Shown here piece after piece: positions 8,842 through 18,688 of a DNA stretch of 64,000 nucleotides. The position numbers and the translations under genes were made by a program. Under the pieces are notes generated by a model, which was given only the letters and a program-made list of their open reading frames with translations, was not told the DNA's origin and searched no databases. The stretch covers positions 62,001 to 126,000 of the forward strand of contig NZ_FNII01000005.1 of assembly GCF_900103865.1 (NCBI RefSeq). The letters are read 5' to 3'. The stretch comes from Vreelandella arcis. Its GTDB lineage: Bacteria; Pseudomonadota; Gammaproteobacteria; Pseudomonadales; Halomonadaceae. Position 1 is the first letter of the stretch; each line of letters starts with the position of its first letter.

Positions 8842-10116
8842 TTAGAGTAATGAAGGAATCCAGGTGGAGAGCGCTGGGAACGCCGCTAGCAGCACAATCA
8901 CCACTAAAAACGACACGTAAAACGGCAGCGAAGCCACAATCGCCCGTTCGTAAGGCACCTCGGCTATTCGCGCGGCGGTCATCAGCGTCATCCCCACCGG
9001 CGGTGTCACGTTGGAGATATTGAGCACCACGATCATCAAAATGGCGAAGTGCAGCGGATCGAAACCCAACTGAATCATCGCGGGCACCAATACCGGGGCA
9101 ATCACCACCAAGGCGGGCAGTACGTCCATCACCGTGCCAATCACTATCAGTAGCAGGCAGACCAGCATCAATTGCACAAAGGCTGCGTCGCTAACGGTGG
9201 TGATCATGCTGGCCGCATCCCGGGCAATGCCCGAGCGGGTGACGAACCAGCCCAATACCGCCGACGTTGCCAGCAAGAAAAACACCACGCCGGAAAAACG
9301 CACCGTGGTGACCAGGGAGTCCCAGATCTTGCGCCAGGTGAGATTACGGTAGAACACCACGCCAATCACGATGGCGTAAACCGCGGCAAAGCCGGAGGCC
9401 TCGGTGATCGTGGTTAATCCTGAGAGAATACCGCCGAGAATAATCAGCGGCACCACCATGGCGGGCAGCGCGACTAAAAATGCGAAAATCGCCGCTTTAA
9501 AGGGTGTCGGCGCCGCCTTAGGATAGTTACGTTTCCAGGCCAGAAAGAAGCTAACGCCCAGCAGCGCCAGCGCCATTATTAAACCGGGGATAATCCCGCC
9601 CGCGAACAGGTCAATCACCGAAATATCCCGCAGCAGCGTGGCGTAAACCACCATCACTACGCTGGGGGGAATAATCGGCCCAATGATCGATGAACAGGCG
9701 GTGACCGCGGCCGCATACTCGGCGTCGTAGCCCTGCTTTTTCATCTCGGGGATCATGATTTTGCCGATGGCGACGGTGTCGGTCACTGCGGCACCGGTCA
9801 GCCCGGCAAAAAACACCGACACCGAGATATTCACGTGGGAAAGCGACCCGCGCACCCGGCCAAACAGTGCATTGTTAAACGCAATCAGCTTATGGGTCAG
9901 CCCGCCCTGGTTCATCAGCTCAGCGGTGAAAATAAAGTAAGGCACGGCGATCAGCAAAAAGCCCGAAACGCCGGAGAACATTCGGTCGGCGATGATCCCC
10001 AGCATACGCTCGCCGCCCATGGCAAAACCGCCCGCCAAGCCCGACATGGCCATCACCACGGCCACCGGCGTACCAATAAACAGCAACAGAACAAATACCA
10101 CAATCGCAGGTGTCAT
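8842..10116 (-). CDS. TRAP transporter large permease (DctM family)
   Basis: Ion-coupled permease of a tripartite ATP-independent periplasmic (TRAP) importer, 424 residues with about 12 hydrophobic segments. The GLTGAAVTDTVAIGKIMIPEM region and the SSIIGPIIPPS segment are hallmark DctM sequences, as is NVTPPVGMTL near the C-terminus. It overlaps the small permease gene by 4 bases. It works with DctQ and the periplasmic DctP encoded upstream. The substrate is probably a carboxylate or zwitterionic amino-acid derivative. Confidence 0.93.
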   Translation of the reverse strand: MTPAIVVFVLLLFIGTPVAVVMAMSGLAGGFAMGGERMLGIIADRMFSGVSGFLLIAVPYFIFTAELMNQGGLTHKLIAFNNALFGRVRGSLSHVNISVSVFFAGLTGAAVTDTVAIGKIMIPEMKKQGYDAEYAAAVTACSSIIGPIIPPSVVMVVYATLLRDISVIDLFAGGIIPGLIMALALLGVSFFLAWKRNYPKAAPTPFKAAIFAFLVALPAMVVPLIILGGILSGLTTITEASGFAAVYAIVIGVVFYRNLTWRKIWDSLVTTVRFSGVVFFLLATSAVLGWFVTRSGIARDAASMITTVSDAAFVQLMLVCLLLIVIGTVMDVLPALVVIAPVLVPAMIQLGFDPLHFAILMIVVLNISNVTPPVGMTLMTAARIAEVPYERAIVASLPFYVSFLVVIVLLAAFPALSTWIPSLL

Positions 10117-10664
10117 GAGCGGCGCTCCCCATCGGTGGTATCAATGAGCTCGCCAATCGCGTCTTGCTCATCAATAAAATGCTCAAGCAGTGCAAAACCA
10201 TGAACCAAGTGCAGCAGCATCATGACGCCGCTGATGGGCACGACGATGGCGGTAAACTTGCTGGGAATGCTGATTTGTGCGGAGACCAAATAGACCTGGG
10301 TCGCGGTGCTGAAGTAGTTCCAGCCGTACCAGGTCAGCATTAGCGCAAACAGACCAATCACCGCCAGACAGAGCCCGGCAGCCACATACACCATGACCCT
10401 GGGCAAGCTGCGTACCAGCAGCGTCATGGCCACGTGTTCGCCGTAGCGCAGCGAAATGGTCATGGAGAGAAAGCCGATCCACGGTAAAAACAGCCGCGCC
10501 AGCGAGTAGGTCCAGCTTAGCGTGCTGCCGGTCACCAGCTTGTAAATAAACGCGGTAAATGAGATGCCGAGCATCGTCAGGACACAGCCCACACAGATTA
10601 CGATGGCCACCTGATTGACGCTATCGCTCAGGCGGCGCAACGGTTGCAATATACCCATAAGCAA
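10113..10664 (-). CDS. TRAP transporter small permease (DctQ family)
   Basis: Small membrane subunit of the same TRAP importer, 183 residues with four predicted membrane helices (about residues 17-40, 55-75, 92-115 and 140-160). The tryptophan-rich WTYSLARLFLPWIGFLSMTISLRYGEHVAM stretch between helices 2 and 3 is typical of DctQ (shown here only as a label of residues about 50-75). Its 3' end overlaps dctM by 4 bases. A 100-base gap with a stable hairpin separates it from dctP. Confidence 0.88.
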   Translation of the reverse strand: MLMGILQPLRRLSDSVNQVAIVICVGCVLTMLGISFTAFIYKLVTGSTLSWTYSLARLFLPWIGFLSMTISLRYGEHVAMTLLVRSLPRVMVYVAAGLCLAVIGLFALMLTWYGWNYFSTATQVYLVSAQISIPSKFTAIVVPISGVMMLLHLVHGFALLEHFIDEQDAIGELIDTTDGERRS

Positions 10665-10688
10665 ACCTCATCACTACGCCTCACAGGC

Positions 10689-10710
10689 CGGGGCGCGCCA
10701 TGTCGCCCCG
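10689..10710 (-). promoter_or_regulatory. Stem-loop between dctP and dctQ
   Basis: A perfect 7-bp GC-rich inverted repeat (CGGGGCG, 8-base loop, CGCCCCG) lies in the 100-base gap between the binding-protein gene and the permease genes. There is no U-tract after it on the transcribed strand. Such hairpins often stabilise the upstream message so that binding protein is made in excess over permease; that role is inferred. Confidence 0.45.
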
Positions 10711-10764
10711 ACGTTGATTAGCAGCTAGCCCTGGTGTAACTAACCAGGCTGTTATTGGCCGCTT

Positions 10765-11838
10765 TTATTGGCCATAGATGCGGTAGTCTTCCTCTTCCAA
10801 CTGCTCGCCGACGCTTTCGACTTCGTCAAGCAGCCCCTGTACGCGAGCTTCGTCCATGCCAAAGTCATCGACGATCCACTCTTGCCAGGCGGGACGGGCA
10901 ATCTCTGCCATGCGCTCACGTTCGGCATCGGGCATCAGGTAGCACTCTTCAAAGCGTTCGCAGGACTCCACCCAACTGGTGGTGGCTAGCGCCCCTGACA
11001 TGCCGTGGCTAAGCTGAATGGCTTCCCGTGCCGAGCTTATTAACACCTGCTGCTGGTCTTCGGGTAACGATTGGTACCACGTCTCGCTGACCACCCAAGG
11101 GGCGCTGTTATACACATGCCCGGTGAGGGTGGTGTAGTCGGTCACCGCATCGAAGTTAAAGGTGGTGTTGAGCACTGGCGCATTGAACTGGCCATCGGCA
11201 AGGCCGGTTTCCAGTGCGGTGATCAGCTCGCCCCAGGGCAGCGGCGTGGCGGAAGCGCCTAACGATTGCATGATGGCCACGTGGGCGGGGTTCTCTTCGG
11301 TGCGAATATTGAGCCCTTCTAAATCTTCGACGGTCTCAATCAGGCGCACGTTATTGGTAAAGGCGACAAAGCCACCACCATCGTCGAAGGTGCCCAGATA
11401 GCGCAAATCGGCGTCTTCGATGGTGCCGGACATAAAGTCAGCGAACCATTCACTGTCGAAGAATGTCCACGCCTGGCGCCAGTTGGTAAACAGGAATGGA
11501 GCCGTGACGACTTGGTAATCCTCATAAAAAGACGACATTGCCCCAGCCGACATAATGGTCGACTGTAGCGTGCGCCCGCCCTGCACTTCTGAGCCGTTTT
11601 CCACCTCGGAGCCTAACTGGCCGCCGCCGAAGATGGTGACTTCAAGGTCACCGTCGGTGCGCGATTCGACCAGGTTTTTGAAATGCACCAGGGCCGGATA
11701 AATGGCGTTGTTGCTCATATCCTCGGGCAACTGCGTGGCAATCACCATTTCGTTGGATTGCGCTTGGGCATTGGCACTCGCAATGGCTAGCGGAAGTGCC
11801 GCCAAAGCGGCGATAAGTAGGGATTGGTTAGCGTTCAT
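10765..11838 (-). CDS. TRAP transporter periplasmic substrate-binding protein (DctP family)
   Basis: Extracytoplasmic solute receptor of 357 residues. An N-terminal signal peptide (about residues 1-26, ending near ANAQA) precedes the mature DctP fold. The conserved ligand-carboxylate arginine is probably in LNIRTEENP (about residue 175), followed by ATPLPWGE, which resembles ectoine-type and related TRAP receptors. It is followed by the two membrane subunits and preceded, 84 bases upstream, by the cyclodeaminase-like gene on the same strand. The highly acidic mature protein fits a halophile. Confidence 0.92.
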   Translation of the reverse strand: MNANQSLLIAALAALPLAIASANAQAQSNEMVIATQLPEDMSNNAIYPALVHFKNLVESRTDGDLEVTIFGGGQLGSEVENGSEVQGGRTLQSTIMSAGAMSSFYEDYQVVTAPFLFTNWRQAWTFFDSEWFADFMSGTIEDADLRYLGTFDDGGGFVAFTNNVRLIETVEDLEGLNIRTEENPAHVAIMQSLGASATPLPWGELITALETGLADGQFNAPVLNTTFNFDAVTDYTTLTGHVYNSAPWVVSETWYQSLPEDQQQVLISSAREAIQLSHGMSGALATTSWVESCERFEECYLMPDAERERMAEIARPAWQEWIVDDFGMDEARVQGLLDEVESVGEQLEEEDYRIYGQ

Positions 11839-11922
11839 AACACACCTCGTTTTGGTTATTGGTCGGTCTTCGTTATGAGTGGCGTTGCCACCTATTTGGG
11901 GTCAATATCGTTGTTGTGCTGG

Positions 11923-12858
11923 TTATTCGGGGAGCGACTCCCATACCTCAATGGCGGCGGCTAAATCTTCCAACGAAGCGCCTACCGATTTGAATAGCGT
12001 GATTGCGTCCGATGAAGAGCGTCCCGGTTTAGTTCTCGCTAGCACTTCGGCAAGCTCCGCCTGGATCTGATTAAAGTCGAATTCACCCTCCTCAATGGCT
12101 TGCAAGATATCGCCCGCTTCACCTTTAGCACCGGCGTAGGTATCGACAAACACCTCAGCGCGACGCAGGCACTGGGCGTCGGTTTCGCGCATTTGCGGAC
12201 GAAACGCACCGATCAGGTCAAGATGCGTGCCGGAGGTCAGCCACTCGCCCTTAATCAGCGGTTGGGTGGAAAGCGTCACGCAGCTAATGATGTCGGCTTC
12301 AGCCACGGCATCGGCTAATTCTTCCACCACCTGCGTCTCGAAGCGCTCGGCGTAGTCGTCGGCAATCGCTGCCGCTTTGCTGGGGTTACGCCCCCAGACC
12401 AGCACCCGCTTGATCGGCCGTACGCTGGCGTGGGCTTCAATCACCATGGGGGCCAGTTTGCCCGTGCCCACCACCAGCAGCGTTTCTGCCGCCTCGTTCG
12501 CCAACGCTTGGGCGGCCAGTGCAGAAGCGGCCGCCGTGCGACGCCGGGTTAGCTCGCTGCCGTCAATACACGCCAGCGGCTGGCCGTGCTTGCCTTCGCT
12601 GAGCAGATAGAGCCCCGAGATGGCAGGAACACCGTGGTCAGCATTTTGCGGAAATACGTTGACCATTTTGACGCCGATATACCCCGCCGTTTCCCAGGCG
12701 GGCATTAGCAGCATAGTGGCCTCGCCATCCGGACGATGCATGGCGTGGTGATGGCGTGGAGGGGACTCAACGCCGTTGACAAAGGTAGTGTGTAGTCGCT
12801 TGATCAAACCGTCCCAGCTAAGCGTTTGAGCGACCTCTTCGGCAGATACAACCCGCAT
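11923..12858 (-). CDS. Ornithine cyclodeaminase / mu-crystallin family oxidoreductase
   Basis: NAD(P)-dependent enzyme of about 311 residues. The N-terminal PPRHHHAM and GVKMVNVFPQN blocks form the substrate site and the Rossmann fold begins at LLVVGTGKLAP. Family members cyclise ornithine to proline, or reduce cyclic imines such as pyrroline-2-carboxylate, or act in ectoine degradation. The ATG at 12858 is chosen because it lies 1 base past the ridA stop and begins the conserved domain. The adjacent ridA, which removes reactive imines, supports an imine intermediate. The exact reaction is not determined. Confidence 0.85.
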   Translation of the reverse strand: MRVVSAEEVAQTLSWDGLIKRLHTTFVNGVESPPRHHHAMHRPDGEATMLLMPAWETAGYIGVKMVNVFPQNADHGVPAISGLYLLSEGKHGQPLACIDGSELTRRRTAAASALAAQALANEAAETLLVVGTGKLAPMVIEAHASVRPIKRVLVWGRNPSKAAAIADDYAERFETQVVEELADAVAEADIISCVTLSTQPLIKGEWLTSGTHLDLIGAFRPQMRETDAQCLRRAEVFVDTYAGAKGEAGDILQAIEEGEFDFNQIQAELAEVLARTKPGRSSSDAITLFKSVGASLEDLAAAIEVWESLPE

Positions 12859-12859
12859 A

Positions 12860-13216
12860 TCAGGCCCCCGGCAGCGCGGCAATGACCATGATTTCAACCT
12901 TCCACTCGGGCTTGGCGAGCTTGGCCTCCACCGCGGCGCGCACCGGTGGACGACCCGGCACGACCCAGGCATCCCAGGCGGCGTTCATCTGATCGAACTC
13001 CGCCATGCTGGTCACCCAGATTTGCGCTGAGATCAGGTGCTCTTTGCTGGTCCCTGCCTGGGTCAGCAGTTGATCGATGCGTGCCAGCACCTGCTCGGTT
13101 TGGCCGCGCATCTCCGCGGTGGCATCAGTCGGTACTTGGCCAGCGAGGTAGACGGTGCCGTTGTGAACCGCGACTTGGCTCATCCGCGCATTGCTGTCTT
13201 GGTAGGTAACGCTCAT
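12860..13216 (-). CDS. RidA/YjgF-family enamine/imine deaminase
   Basis: Small protein of 118 residues of the RidA family. The pattern VYLAGQVPTD, the conserved Arg in GRPPVRAAVEA (about residue 100) and the KVEIMVIAAL C-terminus match the family. RidA-type proteins hydrolyse enamine or imine intermediates made by PLP enzymes and amino-acid oxidases. The start at 13216 is preceded by AAGGAGAG. It is the first gene of the operon, 125 bases downstream of the AraC-type regulator gene on the same strand. Confidence 0.9.
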   Translation of the reverse strand: MSVTYQDSNARMSQVAVHNGTVYLAGQVPTDATAEMRGQTEQVLARIDQLLTQAGTSKEHLISAQIWVTSMAEFDQMNAAWDAWVVPGRPPVRAAVEAKLAKPEWKVEIMVIAALPGA

Positions 13217-13341
13217 CGGGTCTCTCCTTGAAAGGGTCTCTTCAAAGAGTAGAACGCTCAGCAAAAATTACTTGCCCGACACTGCGGCAGATTTGCCCGT
13301 AAGTCATGCAGGCAGGCAGAGCCTAGCAGTCGTAGGAGGAA

Positions 13342-14109
13342 CTAACGGTCTGAAGAAGGGGAAAGCTCAAAATAGCGCCGATAGGCGCGGGAAAAACTGC
13401 CTTGATCGCGAAAGCCCACCAGCATGGCGATATGCCCCAGGCTGAGCGCGCTGTGGCGCACTAAGGTACGCGCATGCTCTAAGCGCCTGCGCTGCACATA
13501 CGCCAGCGGCGTCACGCCGGTCAATTCCCGAAAGCAGCTATGAAAATGCCCTGGGCTTAATGCACATAGAGCCGCTAGCTGTTCCACACGAATCTCATCC
13601 GCCAGGTGCTGATCCAACCAAGCATCCAAGCGGGCAAGGTCGAGGCGTTCACTGATGCAATGTTGGCCCAGTTGGGTGACCGTGGCCGGGGTGGCATCGT
13701 GCAGATACATGGTCAGCGCGCGTAGCAACAGAATAGCGATTTCATTCTGTAGCGCGGGGCACTGCTCAAGCTGGTTGGCCAGGGCGTGGGTGAGCTGGTT
13801 TAACGCAGGGGGAACGCTGAAAAAGCGCGGCTTATCGAAAAGCCGCTCGATCTCGTCACCTTTTTCAAGCAAGGCCAACTGGGCGACAGGGATGTCGAGC
13901 ACCAAGGTGCGGTTGCTACCGTCGCCCTGAAACTCGTGATGCCGCGAGGAAGGAATCAGGCAGCCGCGACGGGCGGTCACCCTTTCCCCTTGCCCTTCCA
14001 TCGAAAGCTCCGTCACGCCACAGGTGGCCAGAATAAGCTGATGAAAATCGTGGGTATGGGCCACCTGCTCTTGGGCTAAATTGCGATTATGCAGCTCAAA
14101 AAGTGCCAT
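13342..14109 (-). CDS. AraC-family transcriptional regulator with cupin sensor domain
   Basis: Regulator of 255 residues. The N-terminal cupin-like domain contains HTHDFHQLILATCG (about residues 19-32). The C-terminal AraC/XylS double helix-turn-helix runs from LAALCALSPGHFHSCFRE to GFRDQGSFSRAYRRYF. It sits directly upstream of the ridA-cyclodeaminase-TRAP-deacetylase operon in the same direction and probably controls it in response to the imported substrate or an intermediate. The 156-base gap to its right holds no gene that I can see. Confidence 0.88.
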   Translation of the reverse strand: MALFELHNRNLAQEQVAHTHDFHQLILATCGVTELSMEGQGERVTARRGCLIPSSRHHEFQGDGSNRTLVLDIPVAQLALLEKGDEIERLFDKPRFFSVPPALNQLTHALANQLEQCPALQNEIAILLLRALTMYLHDATPATVTQLGQHCISERLDLARLDAWLDQHLADEIRVEQLAALCALSPGHFHSCFRELTGVTPLAYVQRRRLEHARTLVRHSALSLGHIAMLVGFRDQGSFSRAYRRYFELSPSSDR

Positions 14110-14298
14110 AACGAGATACCGTCTTACGTCGAAGACTATTTAATCACTATAAAACGGCTAGACAACAAAAAGCGAGGGTACAGCCAACTGTGCGCTAACG
14201 CTCTCTGCGTGAGGGGCACAATGTGAGCGCTGGCTGTCATCCACCAGTCATGGACTCAGGTTAGCGTGGCAGCAAGCTGCCAAAAGAGTCCAAATAAC

Positions 14299-15648
14299 AT
14301 GTCACAGCGCCGACGCCCCCCTCTCAACGACCAGGAAGTCGCACCACTCATAAAACTGGCTAACGGCAATGCCTTGACGCTGCAGCGGGAAGCTGACCGC
14401 GAGGCACGAATGGCCTCGGCTTTGGCGCTTTTCCACTCGACGGCGTCAACCCACGAGATTCAGCCGCAAAGCATGAAAATACTCATGGTTTCGGATGTCT
14501 ACTTTCCCCGCGTTAACGGCGTGTCTACCTCCATCGCCAGCTTTCGCGGTGCCCTTGAGCGCATGGGCCACTCAGTCACGCTGATTTGCCCTGGTTACCC
14601 CGTGGGCCAGGTGGACGAGCCGGGCGTGCTACGCATTCGTTCGCGCCAGGTGCCCGGCGACCCGGAAGATCGGATGGTTTACTACCGGGATCTGCTCGCC
14701 CTGGCACCGAAGCTTGCCGACGAGGCCTTTGACCTTATTCATATCCACACGCCCTTTACCGCTCACTATGCCGGTATTGCGCTGGGGCGTCGGCTCGGCC
14801 TTCCGCTGGTGGCTACCTACCACACACTTTTCGAAGAGTACCTGCATCACTATATTCGCTGGTTACCGCGACGCTGGCTGCGCCTTGCCGCGCGTCGGCT
14901 TTCGGTGCATCAGTGTCAGCAGGTTGATGCTCTCGTGGCTCCCTCCCGGGCGATGCAAGAGACACTGACCCGCTATGGCGTGACCACTCACACCCAGGTG
15001 ATTCCTACCGGCCTGGGGCTGGACACGTTTTGCCACCCTCAAGGAGATAGCGACTTCCGCGCCTATTACGACCTGCCACAGGAGGCGCGACTGCTGCTCT
15101 ACGTGGGGCGCGCCGCCTTTGAGAAGAACATCGATTTTCTGATCGATATGCTGCCCAAAGTGCTGACCGAACACCCGACCACCCGGCTAATCATCACTGG
15201 CGAAGGCCCTGCACACGACTCGCTTGTGCAACGCGCCCAGGACGTTGGCGTGGCGGACGCCGTGCTGTTTCTCGGCTATCTCGATCGCAGCGGCCCACTG
15301 CAGGCGGCCTACCGCGCCGCCGACGTCTTTGTATTTGCGTCACGCACGGAAACCCAGGGTCTGGTTTTGCTGGAAGCCATGGCACTGGGCACACCAGTTG
15401 TATCCACGGCGATGATGGGCACACTTGATGTGCTGAAAGAGGGGGAAGGCTGTCTTATCGCCGAGGAGAATCTTGACGACTTCTCCACCAAGGTCAAACG
15501 GTTATTAAGTGATGACACTCTGCGCCAGAAACTCGCCGAGCGCGCCCTGACCTATGCCGCCAGCTGGCACGAAGACGCCAAGAGCGCAGAACTTGTCGCT
15601 CTTTATCGCCAACTCACAGCCGATTACCAAGCAAAAGCGAGTAAGTAA
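14299..15648 (+). CDS. Glycosyltransferase family 4 (GT-B fold, alpha-mannosyl/glucosyltransferase type)
   Basis: GT-B glycosyltransferase. The recognisable domain begins at MKILMVSDVYFPRVNGVS (ATG at 14473), with HIHTPFTAHYAG and TYHTLFEEYLHHY in the acceptor half and the nucleotide-sugar site TETQGLVLLEAMALG (E-x7-E motif) in the donor half. It resembles lipid or phosphatidylinositol-type mannosyl/glucosyltransferases. The start is uncertain: a GTG at 14266, an ATG at 14299 and the ATG at 14473 are all in frame; the extra N-terminal 58 residues are charged and not conserved-looking. It stands alone, divergent from the AraC gene and convergent with tRNA-Leu. Confidence 0.85.
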   Translation: MSQRRRPPLNDQEVAPLIKLANGNALTLQREADREARMASALALFHSTASTHEIQPQSMKILMVSDVYFPRVNGVSTSIASFRGALERMGHSVTLICPGYPVGQVDEPGVLRIRSRQVPGDPEDRMVYYRDLLALAPKLADEAFDLIHIHTPFTAHYAGIALGRRLGLPLVATYHTLFEEYLHHYIRWLPRRWLRLAARRLSVHQCQQVDALVAPSRAMQETLTRYGVTTHTQVIPTGLGLDTFCHPQGDSDFRAYYDLPQEARLLLYVGRAAFEKNIDFLIDMLPKVLTEHPTTRLIITGEGPAHDSLVQRAQDVGVADAVLFLGYLDRSGPLQAAYRAADVFVFASRTETQGLVLLEAMALGTPVVSTAMMGTLDVLKEGEGCLIAEENLDDFSTKVKRLLSDDTLRQKLAERALTYAASWHEDAKSAELVALYRQLTADYQAKASK

Positions 15649-15709
15649 GCGCTAACACTCGATTGACACTATGTTGGCGCTTTAGAGGAAGAGCGATTAA
15701 AGACAAGGC

Positions 15710-15739
15710 AAAAAAAAGAGCCTAGCGATGAACGCTAAG
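15710..15739 (-). terminator. Intrinsic terminator of tRNA-Leu
   Basis: On the minus strand, just beyond the tRNA 3' end, a 7-bp stem (CTTAGCG/CGCTAGG, one G-T pair, 5-base loop) is followed by a run of eight T. This is a standard rho-independent terminator for the tRNA transcript. Confidence 0.75.
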
Positions 15740-15752
15740 CCCTTAATAAACT

Positions 15753-15839
15753 TGGTGCCGGTGGCCAGACTCGAACTGGCACGCCTTTTACAGCGGCGGA
15801 TTTTGAATCCGCTGCGTCTACCAATTCCGCCACACCGGC
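15753..15839 (-). tRNA. tRNA-Leu (anticodon CAA)
   Basis: An 87-nt class II tRNA read on the minus strand. The acceptor stem GCCGGTG pairs with CACCGGC before an encoded CCA end. The anticodon stem GCGGA/TCCGC encloses loop TTCAAAA, giving anticodon CAA for UUG codons. A long variable arm is present and the T-loop reads GTTCGAGTC. It has its own promoter and terminator. Confidence 0.97.
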
Positions 15840-15850
15840 AATGGATGCGC

Positions 15851-15878
15851 ATTATACGTAGATCCCTTTCTAGGTCAA
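15851..15878 (-). promoter_or_regulatory. Sigma-70 promoter of tRNA-Leu
   Basis: On the minus strand TTGACC, a 16-base spacer and TATAAT lie 11 bases upstream of the tRNA. The GCGC discriminator directly after the -10 box is typical of stringently controlled stable-RNA promoters. Confidence 0.8.
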
Positions 15879-15952
15879 TCACATTGACTGACTTTATCCG
15901 CACAAAGCGCTATCCTATGCCGCCTGTTTGGCCACCGACATAGAGCTTTTTC

Positions 15953-16984
15953 ATGCAGCGCGCGGATTTTCACTTTGAGCTACCCGACGAGTTAATTGCT
16001 CGCTACCCGTCTGAGCAGCGTAGCGACTGCCGTCTGCTGTGCGCGGATGGCCAGAGCGGCGCGCTCGAACACCGCCGATTTACTGACTTACTTGAGCTTT
16101 TAGAACCCGGCGACTTGCTAGTATTCAACGACACCCGCGTGATCCCAGCGCGCCTGCACGGTCACAAAGCCAGCGGCGGCAAGGTGGAAATGCTGCTTGA
16201 ACGCCCGCTCGATGCTCACCGTGGCTTAGCGCATATTCGTTCGAGCAAATCTCCCAAGCCCGGTACAGAACTGATTTTTGAGGGCGATGTTCACGCCGTT
16301 GTAGAAGGTCGCCGTGAAGCGCTGTTCGAGCTGCGCTTTTTGGGCGAGACGCCGATGATTGCGCTTTTAGAGCAGCATGGCCACATGCCGTTGCCGCCCT
16401 ATATCACCCGCGAAGACGAGTTAAGCGACCGCGAGCGCTACCAAACCGTTTATGCGCGGCGAGACGGCGCAGTAGCCGCACCTACTGCGGGGCTACATTT
16501 TGATCAGCCGATGCTCGATGCGCTGGCGGAAAAAGGTATTAACAGCGCCTTTGTTACGCTGCACGTTGGGGCAGGCACGTTTCAACCGGTGCGCGTCGAC
16601 AACATCCTTGAACACCACATGCACAGCGAGTGGATTGAGGTATCGGAGACGACCTGCCAGCAGGTTCGCGCCACTCAAGCAGCGGGCAAAAGGGTGATTG
16701 CCGTGGGTACGACCAGCGTGCGCTGTTTGGAAAGCGCCTGCCTGCAAAGCACTGACAACCACATTGCCCCGTTTAGCGGCGACACCGATATTTTCATCTA
16801 TCCAGGCTATGAGTGGCGTTGCGTGGACGCGCTAATTACCAACTTCCACCTGCCGGAATCAACGCTATTGATGCTGGTCTCTGCATTTGCGGGCTATGAA
16901 ACCATTATGCACGCCTATCGCGCGGCGGTTGACGAGCGCTATGCGTTCTTCAGCTACGGCGATGCGATGCTGCTGACTCGATAA
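15953..16984 (+). CDS. queA: S-adenosylmethionine:tRNA ribosyltransferase-isomerase
   Basis: Transfers and rearranges the ribosyl group of SAM onto 7-aminomethyl-7-deazaguanine in tRNA, forming epoxyqueuosine. Length 343 residues, normal for QueA. Diagnostic blocks include the N-terminal [19 protein letters not shown], the internal TAGLHF, and the C-terminal [23 protein letters not shown]. It is followed 39 bases later by tgt, which performs the preceding base-exchange step, as in the usual gammaproteobacterial queA-tgt-yajC-secDF order. Confidence 0.97.
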   Translation: MQRADFHFELPDELIARYPSEQRSDCRLLCADGQSGALEHRRFTDLLELLEPGDLLVFNDTRVIPARLHGHKASGGKVEMLLERPLDAHRGLAHIRSSKSPKPGTELIFEGDVHAVVEGRREALFELRFLGETPMIALLEQHGHMPLPPYITREDELSDRERYQTVYARRDGAVAAPTAGLHFDQPMLDALAEKGINSAFVTLHVGAGTFQPVRVDNILEHHMHSEWIEVSETTCQQVRATQAAGKRVIAVGTTSVRCLESACLQSTDNHIAPFSGDTDIFIYPGYEWRCVDALITNFHLPESTLLMLVSAFAGYETIMHAYRAAVDERYAFFSYGDAMLLTR

Positions 16985-16999
16985 ACATTCCTGCTTTAA

Positions 17000-18160
<1,161 letters not shown>

Positions 18161-18229
18161 TCGGCGCTCGTGTCAACGGGCGTTTTAACCGGCTCAACCA
18201 TTGAGTTTTTAACCCAGGAGTTCTCTGCA

Positions 18230-18556
18230 ATGCTGGATTTCTTCATCTCATCAGCCCATGCCCAAGAAGGGGCCGCTGGCGGTGGTATTGCGCAAATTGT
18301 CATGCTGGTCGGCTTTGTGCTGATTTTTTACTTTCTGTTGTGGCGCCCGCAGGCCAAACGCGCCAAGCAGCATAAACAGCTGATCAGCAACCTGGACAAG
18401 GGCGATGAAATTGTCATCGGCGGTGGTATGGTCGGGCGCATTACCAAAGTCAGCGACGATTTTCTGACCATGGAAGTCGCCGAAGGTACCGAAGTCAACG
18501 TGCAGAAAAGCGCCGTGGCCGCCGTACTCCCCAAAGGCACGATCAAGTCCATCTAA
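18230..18556 (+). CDS. yajC: Sec translocon accessory protein YajC
   Basis: Small single-span membrane protein of 108 residues, partner of SecDF in the holo-translocon. One membrane helix (about residues 20-42) is followed by a basic stretch RPQAKRAKQHKQL and a soluble domain with GDEIVIGGGMVGRITKV. The ATG at 18230 is chosen over an upstream in-frame start because AGGAG lies 8 bases before it. Confidence 0.95.
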   Translation: MLDFFISSAHAQEGAAGGGIAQIVMLVGFVLIFYFLLWRPQAKRAKQHKQLISNLDKGDEIVIGGGMVGRITKVSDDFLTMEVAEGTEVNVQKSAVAAVLPKGTIKSI

Positions 18557-18570
18557 AACTTAGCGTAACG

Positions 18571-18659
18571 CCCCTGCCCAAGTGCCAGCCATCCCGGCAG
18601 GGGTGACATGGTATGAACGATGGTGAACGTTGCTATGCACAGCGAACCTGTGCATAGCA
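18571..18659 (+). promoter_or_regulatory. Two strong stem-loops in the yajC-secD intergenic leader
   Basis: First, an 8-bp perfect inverted repeat (CCCCTGCC at 18571 and GGCAGGGG ending at 18603). Second, a perfect 12-bp inverted repeat (TGCTATGCACAG, 5-base loop CGAAC, CTGTGCATAGCA) at 18631-18659, about 30 bases before the secD start. Neither is followed by a U-tract. They could set the relative yields of YajC and SecD or regulate secD translation. Confidence 0.55.
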
Positions 18660-18688
18660 CTCCGTTTGTAATTGAAGGCAGGGCTTGC

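Noticed and set aside
15753..15839. tRNA-Leu as attachment site of a genomic island
   Set aside because: No integrase nearby and no partial repeat of the tRNA 3' end noticed; flanks are housekeeping genes.
18620..18688. Separate regulatory leader peptide for secD
   Set aside because: The frame from ATG 18620 is in phase with secD and merely extends it; no independent stop, so it is not a distinct leader ORF.
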